The translations under genes were made by a program, and so were the position numbers. The notes below the pieces were generated by a model. That model was given only the letters and a program-made list of their open reading frames with translations, did not search any database and was not told the DNA's origin. A DNA stretch of 64,000 nucleotides from Platynereis dumerilii (Eukaryota > Annelida > Polychaeta > Phyllodocida > Nereididae), in NCBI GenBank assembly GCA_026936325.1, contig JAPTHN010000001.1, positions 99,711,859 to 99,775,858 on the forward strand, written 5' to 3'. Shown here one piece after another: positions 44,194 to 57,000 of the stretch; positions within the stretch are counted from its first letter, which is position 1, and each line of letters starts with the position of its first letter.

Positions 44194-47100
44194 TTGCACT
44201 AATGATAGCTGTCAATCAGTGTTCATGCCACAAATAATTGTTGCTTCCAATGTTGCCCAGCTTCAGTTAATAGGGCACTGGGGCAGTCATGCACGTGGAG
44301 CTCAGACACTTTCATGCAAAGTTCTCATTATACCCTGCATAGATCTCCAACATTTATCTCCTGGCAACATTCATTCTTATTTATTCACATGTTGTTGACA
44401 GCAGTTTACAAACCTTTCCCAGGGGTGTCATCGCTTCAACTTGGCACATTATCCCCTTCTCTTGATATATATGTGTTTTATATAACTCAGCTCAGTGGAA
44501 TTTGTATTCCAAAGCATTTGATGAAAAGCTCAGCCTTTCAGTAAATTATGAATTTGCAGGTTACTTCTGAATATTCAATGAAATACAAATCAGCTTTACC
44601 TTTTTGCTACCAGATTCTGATGCAATCCACTGCAAAAAAACAACTAAGTGCAGCCTTGTGCCATTATTGAGTGACCCTCACGGTATGCATTTTATTTATA
44701 TCACTTGATAAATCATGTTTTCACATTGATATTGGTTGGTCTGCATATTTTTTTCTGGATTTGCTATTTCAATTTTCAGTTGTTTTTCTGCTCCTGTCCC
44801 TCATAATCTTCTTATGCTTCAGATGAGCCAAATTTTTACTTCGTCCAATCTCATCCAATGCCATCCGTTATCTATCCAATATTCAGTTTTCCGTCTCTTT
44901 GTAAATCACTTAAGGAGATCAGCAGTTGAGTCTTATCGCTTCACACCTTCCAAGAAAAGTACGGGCTTCGGCTTTTCATTCATCAAATCTTAGTTTTTCT
45001 CTCTCTCTCTTCTTAAAACTTATCTATTGGCGCAAGAAGGGATGAAAAGGAATATGTTAAAAAATGTTCTCGTCTGACATCTACACTGACAGATTAACAT
45101 CAAAAAGTCACACAGCTTGAATGGACCGACAGCAACTAGACACACTATGAATGGATGAAGTGGCATCAAAAAGCTTTTTAAATATTTAGAATTAGAAAAT
45201 TAGTTTATTTACAGACATACAATCACCTCTCAATAATTGCTAATATTAAACCAGATATTTTCTATAAAACAACAAATACATCAAAGGGTTACCAGCTGAG
45301 TAACAAGTAACTATAGAATTGCTACCCTCACTTATGATAAGTAAAAGAAATTACTAATTTTCACTAAATAGAAGAATTTTGAGAGACAAAAATTTAACGA
45401 AGGAATGTTGAGTGAAATAGGGCTTTTGACATATATGATGAAGGTAGCTTTTTTACAATGGAAAACCGGTCCATGTAGATGATACTATAGATCATGGAAT
45501 ATAACTGTATCTCCCTGTCTGATTTAAGGAATCCTATGGATGGAATTTCCTGGCTTTGTGTACAAGGGCCTGAATGGTTCATTGAAAGAACATGAGCAAT
45601 GGCCATTCATATTCACCAACACGAATCATCTGATAGCTTTTGGTCTCTTTCTGGTGTTTTCTATCCATACTGCTCCAATAAAGCTAATATCTTTACATTA
45701 AACATGGAGGAAATAAGCTAGCACAAGAGGGAATAACTTGGCTTGTCTGCTCAGCAGAGTCTGGTTGTCTTAGATTATACAAACACAGTTGTGGTGTGTA
45801 AGTAACAAGTTGTACTTTAGTGCTTCATGTCTGGATATAGACAGATTTATGCAGATGCATATCACTGGCTACCAGCTGCCTAGTACCTTCTGATAAATTT
45901 GGAAAAGTAATGTTATAACCATTATTTTTTTGGTTATATGAGGTTTCTCTGCAATTGATACAGTGTAGGTTCCCTTGTTTAGCAATGCCCCTGAGTAATG
46001 GTAAGGAAAAAAAAATTGCATCTCTCATAAAGGTTGGCCGTTATAAAAAGTGTAAACAAGGAATGTTTGTCGGGATATGATGGAGGAATTCCTCGGGGAC
46101 TTATTCTATGATGTAGGACACCCACGGGATAAGGCAAATACTGCATGAACAATGCCATCAATGAAAACTAGGTTTAGCAATTATTAGCCCCCATAAAGTG
46201 TTAAAAATTATCAATTGATCAATCTTCTTTGTTCAAATGTTTGGTTGCTACGTGATGCTACTGTGATTCAGCTTTTCAATCAGTTTTGATTCAAAATCAC
46301 TTTGCGAAATATCCAACCATTTCACATACTCACAGTCTCTATATAGCAGTCCAGCATGCTTGCACACTTAGAACCTACACTTTCCACTAATTCTAGTGAT
46401 AATCTAGTGTATCAAAAGGTGTTCCTTCATAATTTCTTACCAATTTTTCATTTGCACCCTTTTCTCCAACATTGCAGATTGCCAGAAGTTAATTAATGCA
46501 AGTTTCAGTTGTGACAAACCATTTTATGACATATCCAATCAAGGACAATGGCAACTGAACATCAGTCACTATATCATTGGACAATTGCAGGGTGCCTGCT
46601 CTGGCATGAATAGCCAATACAACTTTTGTTGCATTTATTGTGCAAACCTGCCAGAAAGGCTACACTCCCGGGTATCAACCACACAATGCCAATGTGCTTC
46701 ATTCATATTTGATCAAATACAAACTGATATGGAAATTCACCATGCAGCCTCCATGGCTCAGTGCTATCACAATTTCAAAGTTGAATGATCGTTTGAAGTT
46801 CTTTCTAAACAAACAGCCTTTGCATCAAAACTACCAAAACTGATTAGGCATCGCAATCTTGAGTAAACTTTTCGTTCATTCAGACCCCTCAAAAGTTCTG
46901 AATGTGTGTATGTCAAGAAATAATGAAGAGAGATCAAATGATAACTCTAATCCCCCACAACAGCACATTCAGTTGTGATACTTTAACTTTCAAATGTGGG
47001 TCAGAATAATGCTATTAGTTCAATTGAAAGTTTTTTCCTATTAGTTAATTGCTTTTGCCATAAACAGAATGACAGTCACGACATTTTAAGTTTTTTCCCT

Positions 47101-50100
47101 CTGACCTTACCATTATTGTGATGGACATTAGAGCACACATTTGTTGACTTACCGTTCTGTCTGAGTATGTTTCAGTACTTTTCTCCAAGATATAAGGATA
47201 TTAACTAGCTATCAAATTTATTTTACTTATTTACTCTCATATCACTACAACTACTATTATTTTCTTCCTTTTTTACGAATTTCGATCATATGTAAGTCAT
47301 TGATTAATTCCCTCATGACCCACTTGCTCATCAGATGAATTTCCTTGGGGAAGCTGAGTAGTGATCAAAAACTTTGGAGCTCAATTACATATAATATAGA
47401 ACAGGACAAGCATCTTTCGCAAAGTCAGCAGAAGATTCCAAAGATACTGCAGACAAAACTCACTTTTGGTATGAAGTGCCCCAACACTTTTAGTGTCCTT
47501 GTTATGCATGCGATATATCAGCGATGAAGCAAGCTACTTTATGCAGACTTCTATACAGTTCTTGATGCTGTTGCCAAGGAAGCAGAATTTTGCTTGATGA
47601 TCCATACATGTGAGCTGTCAGAATTTAATTAAGTTATGATGACTTTCTGGGAGTATGTCAGGTCACATCATTTCTTCCGCCCGCTATTTATATGATTTTG
47701 TTATGGGGTCTAGTCTAAACACTCATGCTAATAAATGATGTCTTGCATCATCATCAATATGAGGACAGAGAGATAGACAAAAAAACATGTATTATCAAGG
47801 GAAACTTTGACGATTGCGAAAGATATCTGGTTTAAGAATTTTGTCACAAAGATCATAAGTTAAGATTTTTTCTGCTAAGCATTATGTTTCATTTTAAGAA
47901 TAACTTCTAGAAATATTTATCTTTACACTGGCACTGAAAGGAGCAACTAAGTTGGCAGCCTTTGTAGTTCTTTTGAGATGCTTTCAAACTTTATCAGATA
48001 TATCGATCAGGAAATTGATGTATTATATTGTCAATCCCTACATCCAGATATTAGATTGTCGAGGTTGAACGTTCTGATTTGGTGATTTCCTTCTTCCACC
48101 ACTTCAGTTTCCTGGGTGTCTTCCACAGGAAGTTGTAATGAAACGGAGGTCTGAAGAATCATTTCTATATGTGGTCCTATTTTATTCAACTATTCTTAAT
48201 AACATATCACACTGCTCGAGTATATTCCCAAAATTGAAACTTCTCACACCTCTATTCAGGGAGAGACTATCCTCATTCTATATGTATGTCTTCATATAGG
48301 CTTCCCTCGTGATCCTTCATTTGTTGCAATGCTTGCTGTCAGTACCATTGCTGATTCATGTGTCCTCATCTCTGACTGTGTCTGTCACACATTAACATTT
48401 CTTCTGTCGCTCTCTGCTTTGAATTCCCATTTAGAGAGGTTGTCACAACAGCTCTTGGCACCTCTGATACATACTATGTCACCTCTCCAGATGTCCTGTA
48501 ATGCCGCCTGTTATTTGTACGTTCTCAGAGGTTTTCTAATTCGTCCAGACTCATATATTAATGAAAGAACATAGTGCAGCACAGTTGCATAGGAGGGATT
48601 TATATTATGCTCCACAGATGGGACTCACAGTTTGCATGAATTTTGGTAAAAATGATGAAGGGTATGAAACCTAGAAAATTTTCATTATAAAGTCTTCCAC
48701 TGTAAATCTACTGTGGTTTGATCAGTTTACCTGAAATATTCATAAGACAGAATGATGCAATTGAATCTTGTAATTATTTGCAAATAAAATTTTTAACTTA
48801 CAAAATTCATTGTGCAGTCATATTGAAAGCATAATTCTTTTAAATATCTTGGTCTAAAGAGTATTGACCACTCTTGGATACCATTGCAAGGAAAAGCTGA
48901 ATGCCGGAACACAATGCGCTAGCCTGCAGCAGCTCTCATCAAGACCATAACAAGAGTTGTGCTTTTGCGAGGACCTTGTCAATCCCATGAAGAGGGAAGC
49001 CCTAGGCTTGCAGCCTTTACAGAATAGCCGGAGAAGCAGTTCTGTGGCCTATGCCCATGGAAATGAGGGCATATGACCCCTTGCAGATATAGTAAGCATC
49101 CAGCCAATCTTGACGAATTGCTGTTGTTAATGTCAATGATGTTGCGAGTAATGTGGGTCAGATGCAGTAAATGACTTTTGCGATCTTAAACATAGATAAT
49201 GTATATCAGTTTATTTGTCAGAAGCTGTGTCAAGATAAAACAAACTTGTTCATGGTCTAATTTTCTGAGGCCTACATGTTTGAATTGACATTTTCATGGT
49301 CATCTTGAGATAACCATGATAGTATTGTTTGGATAAGACTGCAATGGTGCTTCATGTTAAGAAAAATTCTTCTGTTTCAGGCGACTATTGTGGGACCGTC
49401 CATTATGCAATATGTGTGTCAGGATCATTTGAGCACTCAGTGCTTTGAGATTTGAATAACTTCAGTCAGATAAATCATTAATTTTCACTAATATTGTCTT
49501 GTTGAGGTCAGTTTGAAGTTCCTAATTAATACTTTCATTGCACTTATTGAACATAATGTTAGAGTTTCTTCTGAGCTGCCAGTAATCTATTCTGAAAAAG
49601 TTTCAGGGAAATCTAATATGACTTCGCGCAATACGATTCTTTAATTTGTGCTTTGAGATTTGAATAACTTCGGTCAGATAAATCATCGGTTTTCACAAAT
49701 ATTGTCTTCTTGAGGTCAGTTTGAAGTTCCTAAGTAATACTCACATTGCGCTAATTGAACATCTTCTGAGCTGCCAGTAATATTTTCTGAAAAAGTTTCA
49801 GTGAAACCTATTATTACTTCATGCAATATTATTCTTTTTTTGTAAATTTCTTAACCAACCATGCCTCCTAGTTCATTTTTGTTTGCAGTTAGATTTTCTC
49901 CATGTTCTCATGCCAGGTTGTTCTCGTGACAAATGCAATGCTAATAGGTTTGTCATTATCTATAATCAGATCCGCAATAAATAGTTTATTTTCATGACAG
50001 CTACCTCTGTATCCTAGGATGAGATTACAGAGGATGTGCATTCCAATTTGTTGGTTTCCTCTTCCCATTGGCTTTTCTGATTAAGGAGCAGAATAACGCT

Positions 50101-50857
50101 AAGATAAACTAAATCTGACAGGATCATTTATAATAGAAATAGTAAATGATAGTGGGTATTTAATAAGTACTTTAAAATCTACATTGCTCATCTTAATGAG
50201 ATAAATGATGTTGGGACATGATGTCTAGATGAATTACCCAAGCCATCCACTATAATCATCGGAAATAAAGCCAATAAGTCAATGATGCATTGATGCTATT
50301 ATAAATCAAATACAGTAATGAGTTGGAATCCCTAAATTCAATGATAATGCAGTATTGTACTGTCCAAATTTATTATCTCTAACAGATAAGCTTTGAAGGG
50401 TGACCATTAGATGTACAGGGGAGGGCATGGAGTTTTCATGGGCAGGAAGTTATTAAGTTCACTGTGATGGCGACAGTAATTATTATTTATTTAGAATGCA
50501 TTACGTGTGGGATGCTGCCATAGATGCCCAAATCATATTGCTACCTCTAACTCTATTGGTTGGATCACATTCAAGAAATGTCAATGATTGAACATTTACC
50601 TGTACTAAATATAATACAATGTTACATGTCTAATTAGTTCACAATATTGATTGTGGATAATTTAAAATTGCTGTATATAATACCACCTCGCAAACTCTGA
50701 AAGTCAAGCATACTGGCATATTGCTTACATAGGGATGCACTAATGACAGCTTTCAATCCATATAGGACCTCACACGTGCCACAAATTGCTTTCAATGTTT
50801 GCCGTGTTCCAGTAATGCATATGTATGCTCAGACAGTTTCATGCAAAGTTCTCATTA

Positions 50858-51698
50858 CATGAATTCCACGCAAATGTTGCATCTCTTGGAAACATGACCT
50901 TTTCTTGCATGAAATGACCTGGCACTGACAATTTTCAAAATATTTACCAAAAACAAAATTATTTGTGATCCAGATATGTAAGGTTACTTGTTACTTACAT
51001 ATATTTTGAAATCTTTATGCTGGTTAGATTGTTTTCTTTCAATGTTCATCAGAAATTGTGATATTTTTTTTCATTACTGTTTATTTCACTAAAAAAATCA
51101 TGAAAAATGCCATTTTTCAAGGCTTCAGTGCAAGTGGATAACTTAGTTCTTGATGTTTGATGTTGACATCACTTGATGTTCATATTTTTCAAATTCAAAA
51201 TTTTAGAATAATTTTTCCCATTTTATTATTGTCTGGCTCCATAGGCTAAATTCAATCAGAGGTAACGGAATCACATTTGGCTCGGTAACGGAATCACACA
51301 ATTCCCTTAAAATCCCGTCCTAAAGGGAGCATCACAATTTCCATCTGTGAAGACCCAAGACCATCAAAATGGAATTACTTTGAGAATATATTCCTGGGAT
51401 GAGCACTGTCAGTTTCTATCTCCCATAGCTGGAATATTTTTCTTAAATGAGATGATGAGATAAAAAAGTCATAAAAATGGGTGTTGTTGCTCGTGATTCC
51501 GTTACCCAAAGTTTGATTTGCTGTAAAAAACTGCTCGTGCATATGTCAGAAATTTTGCATGTCAAACTATCAAGTTTACATTCACATAAATCAGAATAAA
51601 TCACAAATTCATGATTTTATTCATCATATCTTCAGTAATGTATCAATAAAGGTCAATTTTCATGACGCCGCGGTGATTCCGTTACCGTGGAATTCATG
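50858..51698. mobile_element. 841-bp TIR element with repeated TAACGGAATCAC motif
   Basis: Ends CATGAATTCCACG / CGTGGAATTCATG, flanked by ATTA on both sides (50,854-50,857; 51,699-51,702). Copy 4 of the unit has a single ATTA and no insert (60,339-60,342), confirming the ends. GGTAACGGAATCAC or its complement occurs at about 51,263, 51,280, 51,494 and 51,673, in a subterminal-motif pattern. No coding capacity. Class not determined from a 4-bp duplication alone. Confidence 0.85.
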
Positions 51699-52261
51699 AT
51701 TATTTCAGCTGTCTCACACCTCCCGCATTTCCATTTTTTTGTCTCCGGGTAATATTTTCACTTCTATATTCACAAGTGGCAAACAGTATGGTTTGGAATC
51801 CTATTGAGAGTGATAATTGGTTCCCTGTTGCAAATTATTCCTTCCCTTTTTCATTATACCATTTTTCTTTGCTTCTTTGCTTATACATGCGAAATCCACT
51901 CACTTGATGTGAGTTTTTCTGAACTTGGATTTTTGTCTTGCTGCCGAGAAACAAATAGTGCAAAAAAACCTCATTGCAAGCATCTGACTTATATTTTGAA
52001 ATTATTGGTCATACACAATTTCCTTCTTCGGCATGTTGGAAATATTTTGTAGTTCAGTTATAAGGGTCATTATGGAATTTAAGCATGTCAAATTCGCAAG
52101 AGGAATTTTTGAAGCAAAGACAACAACAAAAATAAACGCTTTTCTGCAATGTTTCATTGTTGTTTTAGCACAGAAATGTCTGCCAATATTTTCAAGACAT
52201 TTGCTACCTAATTGATTTGTGTTTCTCGATATGTAATATATCTTTGGATTAAGGCATACTA

Positions 52262-53490
52262 ATGCTTGTCAAAGCAAAACTGTTGTGGTACATTGGCTCG
52301 CAACAAGATGTTGTACAATTTGCTTATACTAAAAATAGAAGTATGTTAGACCCAACAATCATGATTGTAAATGATGCCTCAAAATTCTTGGATTCACAAG
52401 TTGGCAAACATAAAAGTCATTTTGTAAAAATTCTTTTCTTAGATTTCAGCTCTGCTTTGAATACAATACAGGTTCATATTATGTTAGATAGACTTATAAA
52501 TACGCAGGTTAACCCAAACATTGTATTATGGATTTACAGCTTCTTGAGTCACAGACAACAATATGTTAGATTTAATAGCACTTTATCTGAGACTGTGTAT
52601 ACAGAAACAAGGATGCGTGCTCTCACCATTGCTTTTTACTTTATATCAGACTCCTGTAAATCTAGCAGTTCATCATGTAAGGTATAAAAACATGCAGATG
52701 ACACTGCCCTTGTGGGACTTTGTGTTAATAATGACAATGATTATCAGAAAGAACATTTATTACGTGGTGCAAAAATAACTATTTATTACTCAATGCGCAA
52801 AAGACGCAAGAATTGATCATAGATTTTAGGAGATCACCATATGTACATGATGATCTTATTATAAATGATGAAGTTGTAGAAAGAGTGGCAGAATACAAAT
52901 ACTTAAGGACCATCATTGATTGTTAATTAAATTTTGAAACAAATGTTACAGGCGATTTCATTACCATGCGATTCTTGTCATTCACACTTGGCTGTTATGA
53001 ATCAATGCTAAACAGGCACCGGCTACGTTTGATATATCAACTGTGTGACGTTCTGTTGGGTCTGAACCAATCATATCATCCAAAAATGCTATGTATTTTG
53101 AGGGCCAAGAAGCTTAGAATCGCGTACTAATGAAATCGCCTGTAATGCCATCTATAAGAATGCCAGTTCAAGGATGTTCTTTGTTAGAAAACTGTACAAT
53201 TTACATGTAGATAGAACACTAGTTGAAGTTTTTTATAGATCTGTTGTGGAGTCTGTGATCACTTTTGGTATAGCAGCATGGTATGGAAATTGCACACAAG
53301 TGTCCAGAACTATGTAAAGTCATCAAATATGCTAAAAGGCTAGGTATGTGAAATGTGAAAACTCTGTTAGAACTATACGAGAAGTTTGCCAGGCAAAAAG
53401 CATCGGCCATAAAAGTATATTGCCAACATTCACTGTATAGTTGCTACCAATTATTACCATCTGGCAGGAGATTTCTAGCACGATATAATA
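52262..53490 (+). pseudogene. Decayed LINE reverse transcriptase, Rex1/CR1-like
   Basis: Conceptual pieces in order, in changing frames: QFAYTKNRSMLDPTIMIVND (52,317), FVKILFLDFSSALNTIQ, DRLINTQVNPNIVLWIYSFL, VRFNSTLSETVYTE, then GCVLSPLLFTLYQT in the next frame, KHADDTALVG (52,690, the catalytic box with His in place of Phe/Tyr), EVVERVAEYKYLRTIID (52,870), a stop, and after an insertion AIYKNASSRMFFVRKLYNLH, VESVITFGIAAWYGN and LLPSGRRFLAR (near 53,460). These match the order of Rex1/Babar-type RTs from the fingers to the C-terminus. There are at least two frameshifts and three stops. No endonuclease domain and no 3' tail seen. Much older than the LINE at 40 kb. Confidence 0.88.
52948..53143. 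mobile_element. Miniature TIR element (196 bp) inside the decayed LINE
   Basis: Begins ACAGGCGATTTCATTA and ends with its complement; similarity of the ends goes on through GCGATTCT (about 27 bp in all). It splits the RT between YLRTIID...LNFET and AIYKNAS, which are adjacent in related RTs, so the ends are well fixed. Target duplication unclear: a TT|...|AA context gives several readings. A second copy lies at 62,947. Confidence 0.9.
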
Positions 53491-54004
53491 GAAACTGGTC
53501 AATCCCCATGGTCAGGTAATTTAAGACAGTCTTATTAGATGGCACATTAAATGCATTGATAATTACAAATCACCAGATTTCATGATGAAGCTTGATCATG
53601 TTGGAATTAGGAGCGCAGTGTCTTTAAGAGATCAGCTTGAACTTAATATAGACAAACTTACCAAGTTGATCAATTTTAGGAACAAAGGGTATTTTATCTG
53701 CCAGAGAGCTTCCCTCAGCTTATAGGCCAACCAGTGTTACATGATATATCAAAACTACACGTAAACTTTAGTAGTAAATCAGGATTCATATTAACTTTAA
53801 TAATGTTCTATTTGACCATTTTATTGATATCTGAGATTACTGCTCTGGAACCTATGTTGCTTCTTGCACTAATGACAGCTGTCAACCATTGCTTCCAATG
53901 TTGCCCAGCTTCAGTTAATAGAGCAGTCATGCATATGCAGCTCCCCTTTTCTTGATAAAATATATGTCATCCTTTGTTAATTGATTTATATAACTCAACT
54001 CAGT

Positions 54005-57000
54005 GGTGTTTTGTATTCTACAGCATTTGATGAAAAGCTCAGCCTTTCAGTAAATTAAGAATTTGCAAGATACCTCTGAATATTCAATGAAATAAAGTAT
54101 ATCGTAATCGTCATCGATAAATACAAATCAGTTTAGCTACCTTTTTGCCACCAGATTCCAGATGCAATTCACTTCAAAATACACAAAGTGCAGCCTTATG
54201 CCATTGCTCAGTGACACCTCAGTGTATGTCATTTATTTATCTCACTTGATAAATCTTGTTTTCAAATTGACATTAGAGTGGTCTGCATATTTTTTCTGGA
54301 TTTGCTATTTCAATTTTCAGTTGTGTTTCTCCTCCTGTCCCTCATAATCCTCTTACACTTCAGATGAGCCAACTTTTTACATCGTCCCATCCCATCCAAT
54401 GCCATCAATTTTTTATACAGTCTTAAGTTTTCCGTCTCTTCACAAATCTCTTCAAGGAGATGAGCAGTTGAGTCTTTATCGCTTCCCACCTTCGAAGAAA
54501 AATACAAGCTTTGGTTTTTCATTCATCAAAATTTCATATTTTTTCTCTCTCTCCCTCTTCATAAACTTTTCTATTGGCGCAAGAAGGGATGAAAAGCAAT
54601 ATGATAAAAAATGTTCTCATCTGACATCCACGTTGACAGATTAACATCAAAATGGCTTGACAGCAAGTCAGACAGCAAGAATGGACAAACAGCAACTAGA
54701 CACACTATGAATTGATGAAAGATAGACAGAAATGTAGATGGAAACATTTATAATTTTTTGAAATGGCATCAAAACGCTTTTTTAATATTTAGAATTAAAA
54801 TTGCAATTAGTTTGTTTACAGATGTATAATGTACATACAATCACCTCTCAATAATTACATACACCAAACCAGATGTTTTCTATATAACAAATACATCAAA
54901 GGGTTGCCAGCCGAGTAACAAGTAACTATAGAATTGCTACCCTCACTTATGACAAGTAAGAGAAATGACTTATTGTAACTAAGTAGAAGAATTTTGAGAG
55001 ATGAAAATTTAAGGAAGGAATGTTGAATGAAATAGAGCTTTTGATATATATGATAAAGGAAGCTTTTTTACAATGGAAAACCGGTCCATATAGATGATAC
55101 TATAGATCATGGAGTATAACTGTATCTCCCTGTCTGATTTAAGGAATCCTATGGATGGAATTTCCTGGCTTTGTGTAGAAGGGCCTGAATGGTTCATTGA
55201 ATGAACATGAGCAATGGCCATTTATATTCACCAACACGAATCATCTAATAGCTTTTGGTCTCTTTCTGGTGTTTTCTATACATACTGCTCCAATAAAGCT
55301 AATATCTTTACATTAAACATGGAAGAAATAAGCTTAGTTCAGGAGGGAAAAACTTGGCTTGTCTGCTTAACTGAGTCTGGTTGTCTTGGATTATACAAAC
55401 ACAGATGTGGTATGTAAGTAACAAGTTGTAGACTTCATTGCTTCATGTCTAAATAGACAGATTTATGCAGAGGCACATCATTGGTCAACAGCTGTCTAGT
55501 ACCTTTCATTAATTCCAAAATTAATGTTAGATCCATTATTTTTTTGGTTATCTGAAGTTTCTCTGCAATTCTAAGGTCCCCTTGTTTAACAATGCCCCTG
55601 AGTAATGGTAAGGAAAAAAGAATTGCATCTCTCATAAGGGCTGGCAGTGATAAAAAGTGTAAATAAGGAATGTATGTCAGAATATGATGGATGAATTCCT
55701 CAGGGACTTATTCTATGATGTAGCAAACCCAAGGGATAAAGCAAATACAGCATGAACAATGCCATCCCTGAAAACTAGGTCAAGTAATTATTAGCCCCCC
55801 CCCCCCCATAAATTTGTGTTGGTGTTAGAAATTATACAATTGATCAATCTTTATTCACGGTAGGTTGCTGTGTGATGCTTCTGTGATTTAGCTTTTCAAT
55901 CAGTTTTGATTCTAAATCACTTTGCGAAATATCCAATCTTACATGCAGTCTCGATATAACAGTCCAGCATGCATGCACACTTCGAGCCTACACTTTCCAC
56001 TAATTCTAGTGACAATCTAGTGTATCATAAAGTGTTCCTTCATCATTTCTTTTCGATTTTTAGTTGCATCCTTTTCTCCAACATTGCAGATTGCCAGAAG
56101 TTAATTAATGCAAGTTTGAGTTGTGACAACCATTTTATGAAATATCCAATCAAGGACAATGGCAACTGAAGATCAGTCTCAATATCATTGGATAATTGCA
56201 GCATCCATGTTCTGGCATGAATAGCCAACTTTTTGTTGCATTTATTGAGCAAACCTGCAAGAAAGGCTACACTCTCGGGTGTCAACCACATAATGCCAAA
56301 GCGCTTCATCCATATCTGATCAAATACAAGAGGTTATGGAAATTCACCATTCAGCCTCCATGGCTCAATGCTATCACAATTTCAAAGTTGAATGATCGTT
56401 TGAATTTCTTTCTAAATAAACAGCCTTTTGCATCAAAACCACCAAAACTGATTAGGCATCGCAATCTTGAGGAAACATTTCTTTCATTCAGACACCTCAA
56501 AGTTCCGAATGTGTGAATGTCAAGAAATAATGAAGAGAGATCAATTATAGCTTTAATCCCACAGAACAGCATATTCAGTTGTAATAATTTAACTTTCAAA
56601 TGTGGGTCAGAATAATGCTATTAGTTCAATTGAAAGTTTTTTCCTGCTTGTTAATTGCTTTTCCCATGAACAGAAGAATGTGGTTTTCTACTAGATGACA
56701 GTCATGACATTTTAAATTGTTTCCCTCTTACCTGCCCATTATTGTAATGGACATTATTATGGCAAACCATTTGTTGATTTACCCGTTCTGTCTGAGTATG
56801 TTTTAGTACTATTCTCCAAGATATAAGGAAATTAACTAGTTATCAAATTCATTTTACTTATTTACTGTCATATCTCTTTATCACTATTACTACAATTACT
56901 TTCTTTTTTTAAGAATTTCCATTATATGTAGTCATTGATTGATTCCCTCATGACCCACTTGCTCATCAGAAGAATTTCCTTGGGGAAGCTGAGTAGTGAT

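Larger units (their letters stand above)
26685..44499 (+). repeat. Tandem 7.2-7.9-kb unit, copy 2, split by a 9.9-kb element
   Basis: Same landmark order as copy 1: GGAGAGGAGCAGTTGAGTC (27,115), the TTCCTGGCTTTGTG block (27,580), the CATCTCTGACTGTGTCCGTTAG block (31,020), AAATGCAATGATAATAGG (33,630), then GCTCTGGAACCTATGTTGC (34,300), where the large element interrupts. The unit resumes at CACTAATGATAGCTGTC (44,197). Net length without the element is about 7.9 kb. No gene. Confidence 0.83.
44500..54004 (+). repeat. Tandem 7.2-7.9-kb unit, copy 3
   Basis: Landmarks: AGGAGATCAGCAGTTGAGTC (44,915), TTTCCTGGCTTTGTGTAC (45,545), CTCATGACCCACTTGCTCATC (47,311), CATCTCTGACTGTGTCTGTC (48,367), AAATGCAATGCTAATAGG (49,940), CACACGTGCCACAAATTG (50,770). 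Without the 841-bp TIR element and the LINE fragment it is about 7.4 kb. It is clearly closest to copy 4; most blocks differ only by scattered substitutions and small indels. Non-coding. Confidence 0.87.
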
